Source of the DNA: Alphaproteobacteria bacterium
Lineage (GTDB): Bacteria > Pseudomonadota > Alphaproteobacteria > UBA9219
Length of the DNA stretch: 39,295 nt
NCBI GenBank assembly: GCA_019233975.1
Contig: JAFALY010000011.1
Span: forward strand, 1 to 39,295
Reading direction: 5' to 3'
Position numbers and translations under genes: made by a program. The notes beneath the pieces were generated by a model. That model was given only the letters and a program-made list of their open reading frames with translations. It searched no databases and had not been told where the DNA came from. Below are positions 7,161-14,316 of this stretch, piece after piece; the stretch's first letter is position 1, and each line of letters starts with the position of its first letter.

Positions 7161-9323
7161 ATGCCGACGAACGATCTACCAATTACCAACAATGGGGATG
7201 ATCTCTACGGCTTCGATCCCTTCGCCAATGCTATCGCTACATCCGTCAAAAAGATGTCCGCGCCCGAAGGCGTTGTTATTGCCATCAATGGCTTGTGGGG
7301 CAGCGGCAAGACCAGCGTCCTCAACCTCATCGCCGAGAAATTAAAAGATAACGATCAAATCGAGGTTGCACCCTTTAATCCATGGTGGTTTTCGACTTCA
7401 GAAGCCCTGACGCTAGGTTTCCTCAACGATATGCATGTCTTGCTGGGCAAATCCCTCGGCGATCAGGCCAAGGAGATTTTCCGCAAGTTTGATAGCTTGC
7501 TGGGCGCTACCGGGAAAATCATCGAGCTTGCTGGTGACGCCGTTGTTCCCGGAGCTGGTAAAGTCGTGGCAGCCACCACCAAAATTGGCATGAAGGGGCT
7601 TGAGGGTCTTGTATCGGAAGATACCTTGCCCAAGTTGTTCGCGAAAATCAGCGACCTTCTTAAGGCATCCGAAAAACGCTATGTTGTCATCATTGATGAC
7701 ATTGACCGCTTGCCACCCGATGAAGCCTTGCAGCTATTCCGGCTCATCAAGTCCGTGGGCCGCTTACCCAATGTGATTTACATTCTGGCCTACGACCGTG
7801 TCTTGGCCGAAAAACTGATCCAAGAAAAGTTTCCCTCTGAAGGCCCCCACTATCTCGATAAGATCGTGCAAGCGGCCTTCGAGGTACCGCCGATCACCAA
7901 CGACGACTTGCGCGATCAGTTTATGAAAGAGCTGGGGGACATCTGTAAGAAACCCGACGGCGAAGACGAGAAGTATTTTTATAACGTCATGTATGGCGCG
8001 GTGACGCCGGGCTTTACTACACCCCGCGACATTAAGCGTCTGCTTGGCATGTTGGAAGTGACATGGCCTGCTGTTCAAGATGAGTTGAACCGTGCTGACT
8101 TCGTGGCGTTGGAGGCCATTCGTCTGAAATATGTCGCGCTTTACAAGGCACTTCGCGACAATCCTGGCCTACTTACTGGCACCGGACGCTCGACCGGGCG
8201 CGATAAGCAAGATATAGCTGATATGTGCAATCAGGCTTTCTTAACAGTCGTGCCGCCCTCAGACCGCGAGGCGGTGAGAACCTCTCTGATGCGGATTTTC
8301 CCAAGGCTTCAATCTGTGTGGGGCAATCTCTATTACGACGACAGTCGAAACCAAACTTGGACGCGCGACAGGAACGTCTGTTCCCGCAAATTTTTCTCGG
8401 CTTATTTCCGTCTTGACGTATCGGGGGATGTTCTATCGAGGAAGGAAGTTGCTTCGATCATCGCCGTTGCCGGGGACGAAGCCGCATTGACACAGAAATT
8501 CCTTGACGGCATTCAGACGAAAATGAAAAGCGGTCGCTCGAAAGCATCCGTTATGTTGGACGAATTGACGCTTAGCGCTGACGACATAAAGGAAGCCGAC
8601 GCCCCTGTGTTCCTGAAAACGGTTCTCGGCCTTTATGAGAAACTATGGCTCGCTAGTGACAAGGCCAGAGGCATGATGGCAATCGAGGACAATCGGCTTC
8701 GCTTGCACTGGCTCTTGAACGCCCTACGCCCACGGTTCACGGTCAAAAAACGAAACGAACTGCTGACGAAAGCGCTCAGCGATGCCCCGACAGCCTGCCT
8801 CTTGGATTTTGCCGAGCGCATGGATTCCGAACAAAAACCCAGTAGCAATGGCACTGTCACACCGGAAGACGAGCGTTTCGTTGATGCCGCGACTGCTGAG
8901 GCTTTAGTGAAACTGGCAGCTGAACGGGTAGAAGCCGACGCCAACAATAATTTGCTTGGCAAAATCGAAGACCTTATGCGCTTCCTGTATGCTGTCCGGC
9001 GCATGTTACCCAACGGGGCTGAAGAAGTGCTGAAGATCACAAGCTCTGCCCTTAAGGACGACGATTTTGTCCTTAACCTTGCCTTTAGTTCCGTAGGGCA
9101 AACGTGGTCGCAAGGTATGGGCATGATCGGCTTAGGTGACTTGGTTGCTGTCGGTAAATCGAAAATCAACAAGACCGATATAAGTAACGTGGCCGATCTC
9201 GATGTGTTTATGAAACGGCTAATCGAGGTTCGCGATGGGGGCAAACTGAGCGCCGACCAGCAAGAAGGTCTCAAGGCTTTTTTCCAGCTCTGGGACGAGG
9301 CTGGCGAAGTCGAAGCAGCATAA
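7161..9323 (+). CDS. KAP-family P-loop NTPase
   Basis: A 720-residue protein of the KAP NTPase family (STAND-like). It begins with the family's YGFDPFA entry motif; Walker A is GLWGSGKTS (residues 44-52), followed by FNPWWFS (72-78), and Walker B is YVVIIDDIDRL (174-184), then the sensor-like VIYILAYDR (205-213) and the conserved FEVPPI. KAP proteins usually carry a membrane insertion; the small hydrophobic segment around residues 115-145 is Gly/Ala-rich and is not a convincing helix pair. The C-terminal half (about 330-720) is helical and unrecognised. The ATG at 7161 has GAGG five bases upstream. KAP NTPases occur in anti-phage systems such as Qat, so as stand-alone cargo of a satellite-like island a defence role is plausible but inferred. 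Confidence 0.87.
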   Translation: MPTNDLPITNNGDDLYGFDPFANAIATSVKKMSAPEGVVIAINGLWGSGKTSVLNLIAEKLKDNDQIEVAPFNPWWFSTSEALTLGFLNDMHVLLGKSLGDQAKEIFRKFDSLLGATGKIIELAGDAVVPGAGKVVAATTKIGMKGLEGLVSEDTLPKLFAKISDLLKASEKRYVVIIDDIDRLPPDEALQLFRLIKSVGRLPNVIYILAYDRVLAEKLIQEKFPSEGPHYLDKIVQAAFEVPPITNDDLRDQFMKELGDICKKPDGEDEKYFYNVMYGAVTPGFTTPRDIKRLLGMLEVTWPAVQDELNRADFVALEAIRLKYVALYKALRDNPGLLTGTGRSTGRDKQDIADMCNQAFLTVVPPSDREAVRTSLMRIFPRLQSVWGNLYYDDSRNQTWTRDRNVCSRKFFSAYFRLDVSGDVLSRKEVASIIAVAGDEAALTQKFLDGIQTKMKSGRSKASVMLDELTLSADDIKEADAPVFLKTVLGLYEKLWLASDKARGMMAIEDNRLRLHWLLNALRPRFTVKKRNELLTKALSDAPTACLLDFAERMDSEQKPSSNGTVTPEDERFVDAATAEALVKLAAERVEADANNNLLGKIEDLMRFLYAVRRMLPNGAEEVLKITSSALKDDDFVLNLAFSSVGQTWSQGMGMIGLGDLVAVGKSKINKTDISNVADLDVFMKRLIEVRDGGKLSADQQEGLKAFFQLWDEAGEVEAA

Positions 9324-9373
9324 TAGGGCAAATTTCAAAAAATTACGCAGTTTTCGAAGGGCATCCTCAATTC

Positions 9374-9420
9374 TAATTCCCCATCCGGGCAGCCCGGACG
9401 TTTCCCGAGTTAGGGAATTA
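9374..9420. repeat. Nested stem-loop structure near the right end
   Basis: TAATTCCC (9374-9381) pairs with GGGAATTA (9413-9420), and inside it TCCGGG (9384-9389) pairs with CCCGGA (9393-9398). Both stems are perfect. It could terminate the KAP transcript, although no T-run follows, or be a recombination accessory site near attR. Confidence 0.45.
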
Positions 9421-9511
9421 AACGTTCAGAAATCTCCGCTCTTCTTCTGCGAAGATATGAGCTGGAAAGATTTTTTCTGAGATGATGCAAAAAAGACTCA
9501 CCCTAAAAAAT

Positions 9512-9532
9512 GATGGTAAGCCTGATGGTAAG
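9512..9532 (+). repeat. Right paired GATGGTAAG repeats (candidate integrase arm sites)
   Basis: GATGGTAAG occurs at 9512-9520 and again at 9524-9532, with the same 12-base period and the same orientation as the pair at 509-529. It lies 42 bases inside the tRNA-Ser end of the element. A relic of an integrase start is an alternative, but the bases after the pair do not match the integrase reading frame. Confidence 0.5.
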
Positions 9533-9574
9533 ACGGCAAAGACATCAAAATTATTTTTATAAATCAACAAGTAA

Positions 9575-9664
9575 TGGCGGATGAGGTGAGATTCGAACTC
9601 ACGGAGAGCTTGCACCCTCGCCGGTTTTCAAGACCGGTGCCTTAAACCGCTCGGCCACTCATCC
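9575..9664 (-). tRNA. tRNA-Ser(UGA)
   Basis: Read on the minus strand, the 90-base sequence begins GGATGAG and ends CTCATCC-G-CCA, which pair as a 7-base acceptor stem. The anticodon stem CCGGT/ACCGG encloses the loop CTTGAAA, giving anticodon TGA (plus-strand bases 9628-9630). A long variable arm (GAGGGTGCAAGCTCTC region) and GTTCGAATC in the T-arm complete a class II serine tRNA. CCA is encoded. Its 3' end forms the right boundary of the island, and the gene remains intact. Confidence 0.95.
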
Positions 9665-9706
9665 ATCGGGCCTTGATAACAGATGTTTCGGACGAAAAAA
9701 AGCCTG

Positions 9707-10483
9707 TTATCGCAGTTCCAATATAACGGGTGTATGGTCGGAAGCCTTATCCACCGCACGTGGTAACGCGTCAATCGTGCAAGATACCATGCGGTCTGCC
9801 GCCTCTGGCGACAGCAGGAAATGGTCTATTCTGAGGCCATTATTGCGCGGCCAGGCGCCCGCCTGATAATCCCAGAACGTATAGGCTTTCTCTTGTTTGG
9901 GGTGCAGGGCGCGAAATGCTTCGGTATAGCCTAGTGCCAGTAATCGCTGAAATTGTGCACGCGACTTGGGGTGATACAGGGCATCTCCCTCCCATCCCTT
10001 TGGATCGTACACATCCGTTGCAGCCGGGATAATATTATAATCGCCGGCCAGCACAACAGGCATTTCTGTTTTTAGCAATTCGCCCATACGGCGATGCAGA
10101 CGTTTCATCCATGCAAGCTTGTAAGCGTATTTATCGGTATCCATGGGGTTACCATTCGGCAAATACAGGTTGGCGATGCGTACACCGCTGATGGTTGCTT
10201 CTATATAGCGGGCTTGTAAATCTTCTGTTCCGCCGTATAGCGGCAAGCCTTCCTGTACATCGCAAATAGCTTCGCGTGACAGCAGCGCAACACCGTTATA
10301 GCTTTTCTGTCCTAGCACGTGTGTTTTGTATCCCAACGCCTGAAATTCCATGGCAGGAAACGCATCCGTCTCGCACTTGATTTCCTGCATTACTAAGACA
10401 TCAGGCGCAGTGCTTTTTAACCAGTCGGTGATGTTCGACAGGCGCGCCCGTACAGAATTGACGTTCCAGGTTGCGATTTTCAT
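9707..10483 (-). CDS. xth: Exodeoxyribonuclease III
   Basis: A 258-residue exonuclease III/AP endonuclease of the EEP fold. It repairs abasic sites and removes 3' blocking groups. Family signatures are visible: MKIATWNVNSVRAR at the start (Asn7), QEIKC with catalytic Glu34, YLPNGNP near residue 106, GDYNIIP with the catalytic Asp, the RIDHFLLS segment and the terminal SDHTPVI with the catalytic Asp-His. Length is normal. It lies four bases downstream of the RatA/Coq10 gene, which suggests co-transcription. An inverted repeat, GATAACAG/CTGTTATC, overlaps its stop codon. Confidence 0.95.
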   Translation of the reverse strand: MKIATWNVNSVRARLSNITDWLKSTAPDVLVMQEIKCETDAFPAMEFQALGYKTHVLGQKSYNGVALLSREAICDVQEGLPLYGGTEDLQARYIEATISGVRIANLYLPNGNPMDTDKYAYKLAWMKRLHRRMGELLKTEMPVVLAGDYNIIPAATDVYDPKGWEGDALYHPKSRAQFQRLLALGYTEAFRALHPKQEKAYTFWDYQAGAWPRNNGLRIDHFLLSPEAADRMVSCTIDALPRAVDKASDHTPVILELR

Positions 10484-10487
10484 GGCA

Positions 10488-10940
10488 TCAGCCCCCGTCT
10501 ATGCCTTTACGTCCATAGAGTGTTGCGGCGCGCATTTCAAATGCTTCCACCATTTTGCGTAATGCCTTGTCAAAAAAGGCGTCTATCGCCGCCTGCAGGA
10601 ACGGGGATTTAAAATCAAAATCAACGTGAAAGGTAAGTGCGCACGCCCCGCCTGGCGCAGCGTCAAACCGCCAATGGTTTTTAAGTTTGGCCATGGGGCC
10701 TGATACGTAATTGACTGTTATCTCATGCGGTCGCTGTAGTGTGACGTCAGACCGAAATTTTTCATGAAAAATTTTGTATCCGATAATCAGGTCGGCGACC
10801 ATGCGTATATCACTCTGTGACAAAATACGGGATGCTTTGCACCAAGGCAAAAATTCTGGATACCGGTCAACTGCTGCAACAAGGTCGTACAGTTGCTCAG
10901 GCGTATAAGGTAATACGCGCGTTTCTGTGTGCGACGGCAT
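10488..10940 (-). CDS. RatA/Coq10-type SRPBCC protein
   Basis: A 150-residue single-domain START-like (SRPBCC) protein. The opening PSHTETRVLPYTPEQLYDLV and VDRYPEFLPWCKASRI match the Coq10/RatA family, as do INYVSGPMAKLKNHW-like residues (here VNYVSGPMAKLKNHW) and FDFKSPFLQ. Members either bind ubiquinone for respiratory function (Coq10) or, in Escherichia coli, interfere with ribosome subunit joining (RatA). Given the many respiratory genes nearby a quinone role is reasonable, but no sequence feature proves it. The gene follows ctrA after 11 bases on the same strand, so read-through from ctrA is possible. Confidence 0.88.
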   Translation of the reverse strand: MPSHTETRVLPYTPEQLYDLVAAVDRYPEFLPWCKASRILSQSDIRMVADLIIGYKIFHEKFRSDVTLQRPHEITVNYVSGPMAKLKNHWRFDAAPGGACALTFHVDFDFKSPFLQAAIDAFFDKALRKMVEAFEMRAATLYGRKGIDGG

Positions 10941-10951
10941 TATCCTGAAGG

Positions 10952-11671
10952 TCAGGCTGTCTTGGCGGCAGCCTTTGATGCATCAGACGCGGCGGCTGGC
11001 GGATCGCGCAACACATAGCCGCGGCCCCAAACCGTTTCGATGTAATTTTCACCACCGGCGGCCTGAGTCAGCTTCTTACGTAATTTGCAAACGAATACGT
11101 CGATGATCTTCAATTCCGGTTCGTCCATACCGCCATACAGGTGGTTCAGGAACATTTCCTTGGTCAGGGTCGTGCCCTTACGCAGGCTGAGCAGTTCAAG
11201 AATACCGTATTCCTTGCCGGTCAGATGCAGCGGCGCGCCTTCAATTTCAACAGTGCGCGTGTCGAGATTGACGATCAGCTTGCCCGTGCGGATAACGCTG
11301 TCCGAATGGCCTTTGCTGCGGCGGATGATGGCGTGAATGCGGGCGACCAGTTCGCGACGGTCAAATGGCTTGGTCAGATAGTCATCAGCGCCGAAACCGA
11401 GACCCTTAATCTTGTTATCCAGTTCGGACAGACCGGACAGGATCAGGATAGGTGTCGTGACGCGCGCGGCGCGCAGGCGGCGCAAAACTTCATAGCCGTC
11501 GATATCCGGCAGCATGAGGTCGAGAATGATAATGTCATAGTCGTAGATCTTGCCGATTTCGAGACCATCTTCACCCAGGTCGGTGGTGTCAACGATGAAG
11601 CCTTCGGCTTGCAGCATGAGCTCGATGCTCTTGGCGACGGAGGTATCGTCTTCAACGAGGAGTACGCGCAT
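10952..11671 (-). CDS. ctrA: CtrA cell-cycle response regulator
   Basis: A 239-residue OmpR-type response regulator with a receiver domain (residues 1-120; acidic Glu7, Asp8 and Asp9, phosphoacceptor Asp51 in LDLMLPD, Lys101 in TKPFD) and a winged-helix DNA-binding domain (about 125-230). The near-invariant CtrA sequences [30 protein letters not shown] and [14 protein letters not shown] mark it as CtrA. Phosphorylated by CckA through ChpT, it controls cell-cycle, motility and division genes, and its partner chpT lies in this window. The tail after [13 protein letters not shown] is Ala-rich and ends in Thr-Ala, not the Ala-Ala known from Caulobacter for ClpXP turnover. The start has GAGG seven bases upstream. 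Confidence 0.96.
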   Translation of the reverse strand: MRVLLVEDDTSVAKSIELMLQAEGFIVDTTDLGEDGLEIGKIYDYDIIILDLMLPDIDGYEVLRRLRAARVTTPILILSGLSELDNKIKGLGFGADDYLTKPFDRRELVARIHAIIRRSKGHSDSVIRTGKLIVNLDTRTVEIEGAPLHLTGKEYGILELLSLRKGTTLTKEMFLNHLYGGMDEPELKIIDVFVCKLRKKLTQAAGGENYIETVWGRGYVLRDPPAAASDASKAAAKTA

Positions 11672-11764
11672 ATTTTTGCCTCATATGTTAATGTCGGTAG
11701 ACGCAAGCAACCTGTGTGATTGGTTTACGATGAATGAAGAATGCACGCTCATCGCAAGATCACG

Positions 11765-11805
11765 TTAACCTGAATATTAACATAAACGATTAAGAATTGG
11801 TAAAC
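11765..11805. promoter_or_regulatory. Candidate CtrA sites upstream of ctrA
   Basis: Two imperfect CtrA boxes lie 94-134 bases upstream of the ctrA start. TTAA-N7-TAAAC at 11790-11805 differs from the consensus TTAA-N7-TTAAC at one base. GTTAA-N8-TTAAC at 11764-11781 is palindromic but has a spacer one base too long. The region is AT-rich and serves as the ctrA promoter region by position; autoregulation is known for ctrA in Caulobacter, and here it is an inference. Confidence 0.4.
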
Positions 11806-11872
11806 TTTATTAATGGTGATATTTTACATCAACAAAAGACAAATTATATCATTAATATCAATATGTTGATAA

Positions 11873-13453
11873 TCAATGCGTAAGCAGGATTAGCGCAGAC
11901 ATTGGTTGAAGCAAAACCAATCGCCCCTGCCGTTTTAGATTAACTGAAAACAGCACGTCGCAAACAGCTTCACTTTGTATCGAGTATGCAATGACTTTGT
12001 CAGTAAGGTTAAAGACACAGCGTACAACGCGCTTTTTATAACCAGCATTGAAGCGTTCAAAAATAATCAGCCCCTTGGATGCTGGTACAGCACGGAAGCC
12101 ATCGGTCAACATAACGGGCTCAGATTTTCTCCATGCGATAATGCGTTTAGCAAAAGCAAGCGTACTATTCGGTTTTTTCTGCTGTGCAGTGACCGATAAA
12201 CGTCCGTGCTCTTTTGCGAAAGGTAGCCACGTGGATTGCGCGGCGCTGAAACCACCATGCGCTTTTTTATCATCCCATGGCATGGGCGTGCGGCAGCCAT
12301 CCCGCCCCTTAAATTTTGGGTAGAAGGCCAAGCCAAAAGGATCCACCATTTTGTCGTAAGGCACATCGGCTTCTGTTAGCCCCAGCTCTTCCCCCTGATA
12401 CATGCAATAGTGACCAGGCAGGCAAAGTCCGAACAGTAAGGCCACGCGTTCAGAACCCCTACCCCAGCGGCTGCGCACGCGCATGACATCATGGTTTGAT
12501 AGTGTATAGCAAAATGACTGCCCGCGCTTTTTATTCTTTTCTACGTCAACGACAGCCTGTTTGAACATAGCCGCGTCAGGTTTGTTTTTTAGAAGGCTGA
12601 AGCTATACGCTGTATGCAATCGGCCTTTTGCAGTGTATTGCGCGGCGCGTGCATATGGGTTCTCACCATTGACTTCGCCCAACAAAATGGCTCCGTATTT
12701 ATCCGCCTGATGGCGCAGTTCTTCAATAAAAGGCAATGTGTCGGCGTGTGCTTCGGAATACTTCCGAATTTGTCGCGCTTGCGGAATGTTGTCAGGAACG
12801 TCGGGCGCCACCGGCATGAATGCAGGGCGCGCCGGATTATTGCGTAACAACGGATCCGCAAATCCGGTATGAATGGCATCGAGCCTGAATCCATCCACGC
12901 CCATTTCAAGCCAGAATTTTCCAACAGACATCAAGGCACGGCGAACTGCCGTGTTGCGAAGATTAAAGGTGGGTTGGCTGGTCAGGAATTGATGAAAATA
13001 GTATTGCTGTCGCGCAGTATTCCATGTCCATGCACTGCCGCCAAAATAAGACAACCAATTATTGGGCGGTGTGCCGTCTTTTTTGCCGTTCGCCCATACA
13101 AACCAATCTGCCTTTGCGTTGTTCGTGCTTGATGAGCCTTGAACAAACCACGGATGTTGGTCGGAGCAATGACACCAAACCTGGTCGATAATGATTTTCA
13201 GGCTATGTTTGTGCGCCTTGTTCAGCAGTTTTTCAAAGTCGCGTAAAGTACCAAAGCGTGGGTCAACATCGTAATAATCACTGACGTCATAACCGAAATC
13301 TTTTTGCGGTGATTTTACGAACGGTGATATCCAGACCGCATCGACGCCAAGGTCGGAAATATAGGGTATTTTTTGTGTAATGCCGGGCAGGTCCCCTACC
13401 CCGTCGCCGTTGCTGTCCATGAATGAGCGAGGGTAGACCTGATAGATCAGCAT
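11873..13453 (-). CDS. GH13 alpha-glucosidase
   Basis: A 526-residue glycoside hydrolase of family 13, most like the alpha-glucosidase/oligosaccharide group that begins with IYQVYPRSF. The nucleophile is Asp192 (GVDGFRLDAIH), the acid/base Glu260 (LLGEVNGE) and the third carboxylate Asp322 (SNHDVMR). Region I reads IDQVWCHCSDQHPWF, where the usual Asn or Ser before His is Cys, an uncommon variant. The C-terminal beta domain (about 430-526) is present. No signal peptide is seen, so it probably cleaves imported or stored alpha-glucosides in the cytoplasm. It starts two bases after the cheR stop and therefore probably belongs to the chemotaxis transcript, an odd partnership. The short N-terminus before IYQ (Met-Leu) suggests the start is tight. 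Confidence 0.9.
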   Translation of the reverse strand: MLIYQVYPRSFMDSNGDGVGDLPGITQKIPYISDLGVDAVWISPFVKSPQKDFGYDVSDYYDVDPRFGTLRDFEKLLNKAHKHSLKIIIDQVWCHCSDQHPWFVQGSSSTNNAKADWFVWANGKKDGTPPNNWLSYFGGSAWTWNTARQQYYFHQFLTSQPTFNLRNTAVRRALMSVGKFWLEMGVDGFRLDAIHTGFADPLLRNNPARPAFMPVAPDVPDNIPQARQIRKYSEAHADTLPFIEELRHQADKYGAILLGEVNGENPYARAAQYTAKGRLHTAYSFSLLKNKPDAAMFKQAVVDVEKNKKRGQSFCYTLSNHDVMRVRSRWGRGSERVALLFGLCLPGHYCMYQGEELGLTEADVPYDKMVDPFGLAFYPKFKGRDGCRTPMPWDDKKAHGGFSAAQSTWLPFAKEHGRLSVTAQQKKPNSTLAFAKRIIAWRKSEPVMLTDGFRAVPASKGLIIFERFNAGYKKRVVRCVFNLTDKVIAYSIQSEAVCDVLFSVNLKRQGRLVLLQPMSALILLTH

Positions 13454-13455
13454 AA

Positions 13456-14316
13456 TCAGATTTTAGTGCCGGTGGCGGCAAAAGCGGATTGCGGTTTGGC
13501 TTCGGTTGATTTCACGTACATGCCGTGTTCTCCAGGCATAGGCGAGAATTTATCACTGATACCCAGAACCGTTTCCGCGCCACCCAGGAATAAGACGCCA
13601 TCGTTGGGCATAAGATTGTATATGCTGTCCAAGACACGTTTCTTTGTTGGCACATCGAAGTAGATTAATACATTGCGACAAAACACAACATCAAATGCAC
13701 CTAACGAATTGACGTCAGTCAGCAGGTTTGCTTCCCTGAATGTCGCCATAGCACGAAGTTTTTCGCTAATTTGCCAGCGATCACTGCTCAACTGCTGGAA
13801 GTATTTAACAAGGTGCGTGACAGGCAGGCCGCGCTGAACCTCAAACTGGGAATAAATCCCCTGTCTGGAACGCTCAACCATTTCACGGGAGATATCTGTG
13901 CCGACAATATCAATACGCCAACCGGTCAGCCGTGCGGCCATTTCCGAGCATATCATGGCTAGGGAATAAGCTTCCTGTCCGCTCGACGACGCAGCCGACC
14001 AGATTCGTATATGCTTTTTATCTGCACGCGCAGTCAGGAGCTTAGGCAAAACAATATTTTGGAAGTTCGTGAATGGCTTGTTGTCGCGGAAGAAGAATGA
14101 CTCGTTGGTGGTCATTGCTTCTGTGATGTCTTTCAAAATGGACTCGTCCTTTTTCGAGCGTATAAGGTCGGCCATATCCTCGAGTGTCTTCAGATTATAT
14201 TTTCTGACAACGGGGGTCAGGCGGGATTCAATCAGGTACGCTTTCTCTGGTGTCAGGACGAGGCCTGAGCGCTGCCTTACAATGCCAGAGAAAAGTTCAA
14301 AATCTTCTGATTTCAT
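13456..14316 (-). CDS. cheR: Chemotaxis protein methyltransferase CheR
   Basis: A 286-residue CheR that transfers methyl groups from S-adenosylmethionine to glutamates of chemoreceptors. It has the N-terminal helical domain (about residues 1-75) and the Rossmann-like methyltransferase domain (about 80-270). Visible motifs are MTTNESFFFRD (about 68-78), the SAM-binding IRIWSAASSSGQEAYSLAM (about 103-121), GTDIS (about 138-142) and FCRNVLIYFD (about 212-221). It overlaps cheB by four bases. There is no C-terminal TPR extension; a Lys/Ala-rich tail follows the domain. The presence of CheR with CheB implies receptor adaptation, although no receptor gene is in the window. Confidence 0.95.
   Translation of the reverse strand: MKSEDFELFSGIVRQRSGLVLTPEKAYLIESRLTPVVRKYNLKTLEDMADLIRSKKDESILKDITEAMTTNESFFFRDNKPFTNFQNIVLPKLLTARADKKHIRIWSAASSSGQEAYSLAMICSEMAARLTGWRIDIVGTDISREMVERSRQGIYSQFEVQRGLPVTHLVKYFQQLSSDRWQISEKLRAMATFREANLLTDVNSLGAFDVVFCRNVLIYFDVPTKKRVLDSIYNLMPNDGVLFLGGAETVLGISDKFSPMPGEHGMYVKSTEAKPQSAFAATGTKI

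Larger units (their letters stand above)
362..9590. mobile_element. tRNA-Ser-integrated element (phage-satellite/PICI-like island)
   Basis: The interval is bounded on the right by the 3' end of tRNA-Ser(UGA) and on the left by a 15-base near copy of that end (14 of 15 identical). Just inside the left end sits a P4-type tyrosine integrase. Between the ends are alpA, a primase/polymerase, a RepA-like ATPase, a terminase-small-subunit-like protein, DUF5677 and KAP-type genes, and no obvious chromosomal housekeeping gene. No capsid, tail, portal or large terminase gene is present and no conjugation gene is seen, so it cannot be a self-sufficient phage or ICE. The gene content recalls Gram-negative phage satellites, but family membership is inferred from gene order only. 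Exact ends are uncertain by some bases. Confidence 0.75.

Noticed and set aside
9511-9560. Relic of a second integrase gene near the tRNA
   Set aside because: Only the GATGGTAAG pair is shared with int; the following codons do not match the integrase sequence. Kept as a repeat pair instead.
9418-9615. Open frame overlapping the tRNA-Ser gene
   Set aside because: It reads through a complete tRNA gene and the arm-site pair, so it is a chance frame.
9675-9711. Inverted repeat GATAACAG/CTGTTATC with an internal T-run as the terminator of xth
   Set aside because: The loop is 21 bases long, the T-run lies inside the loop and not after the stem, and the repeat overlaps the stop codon, so a terminator is not supported.
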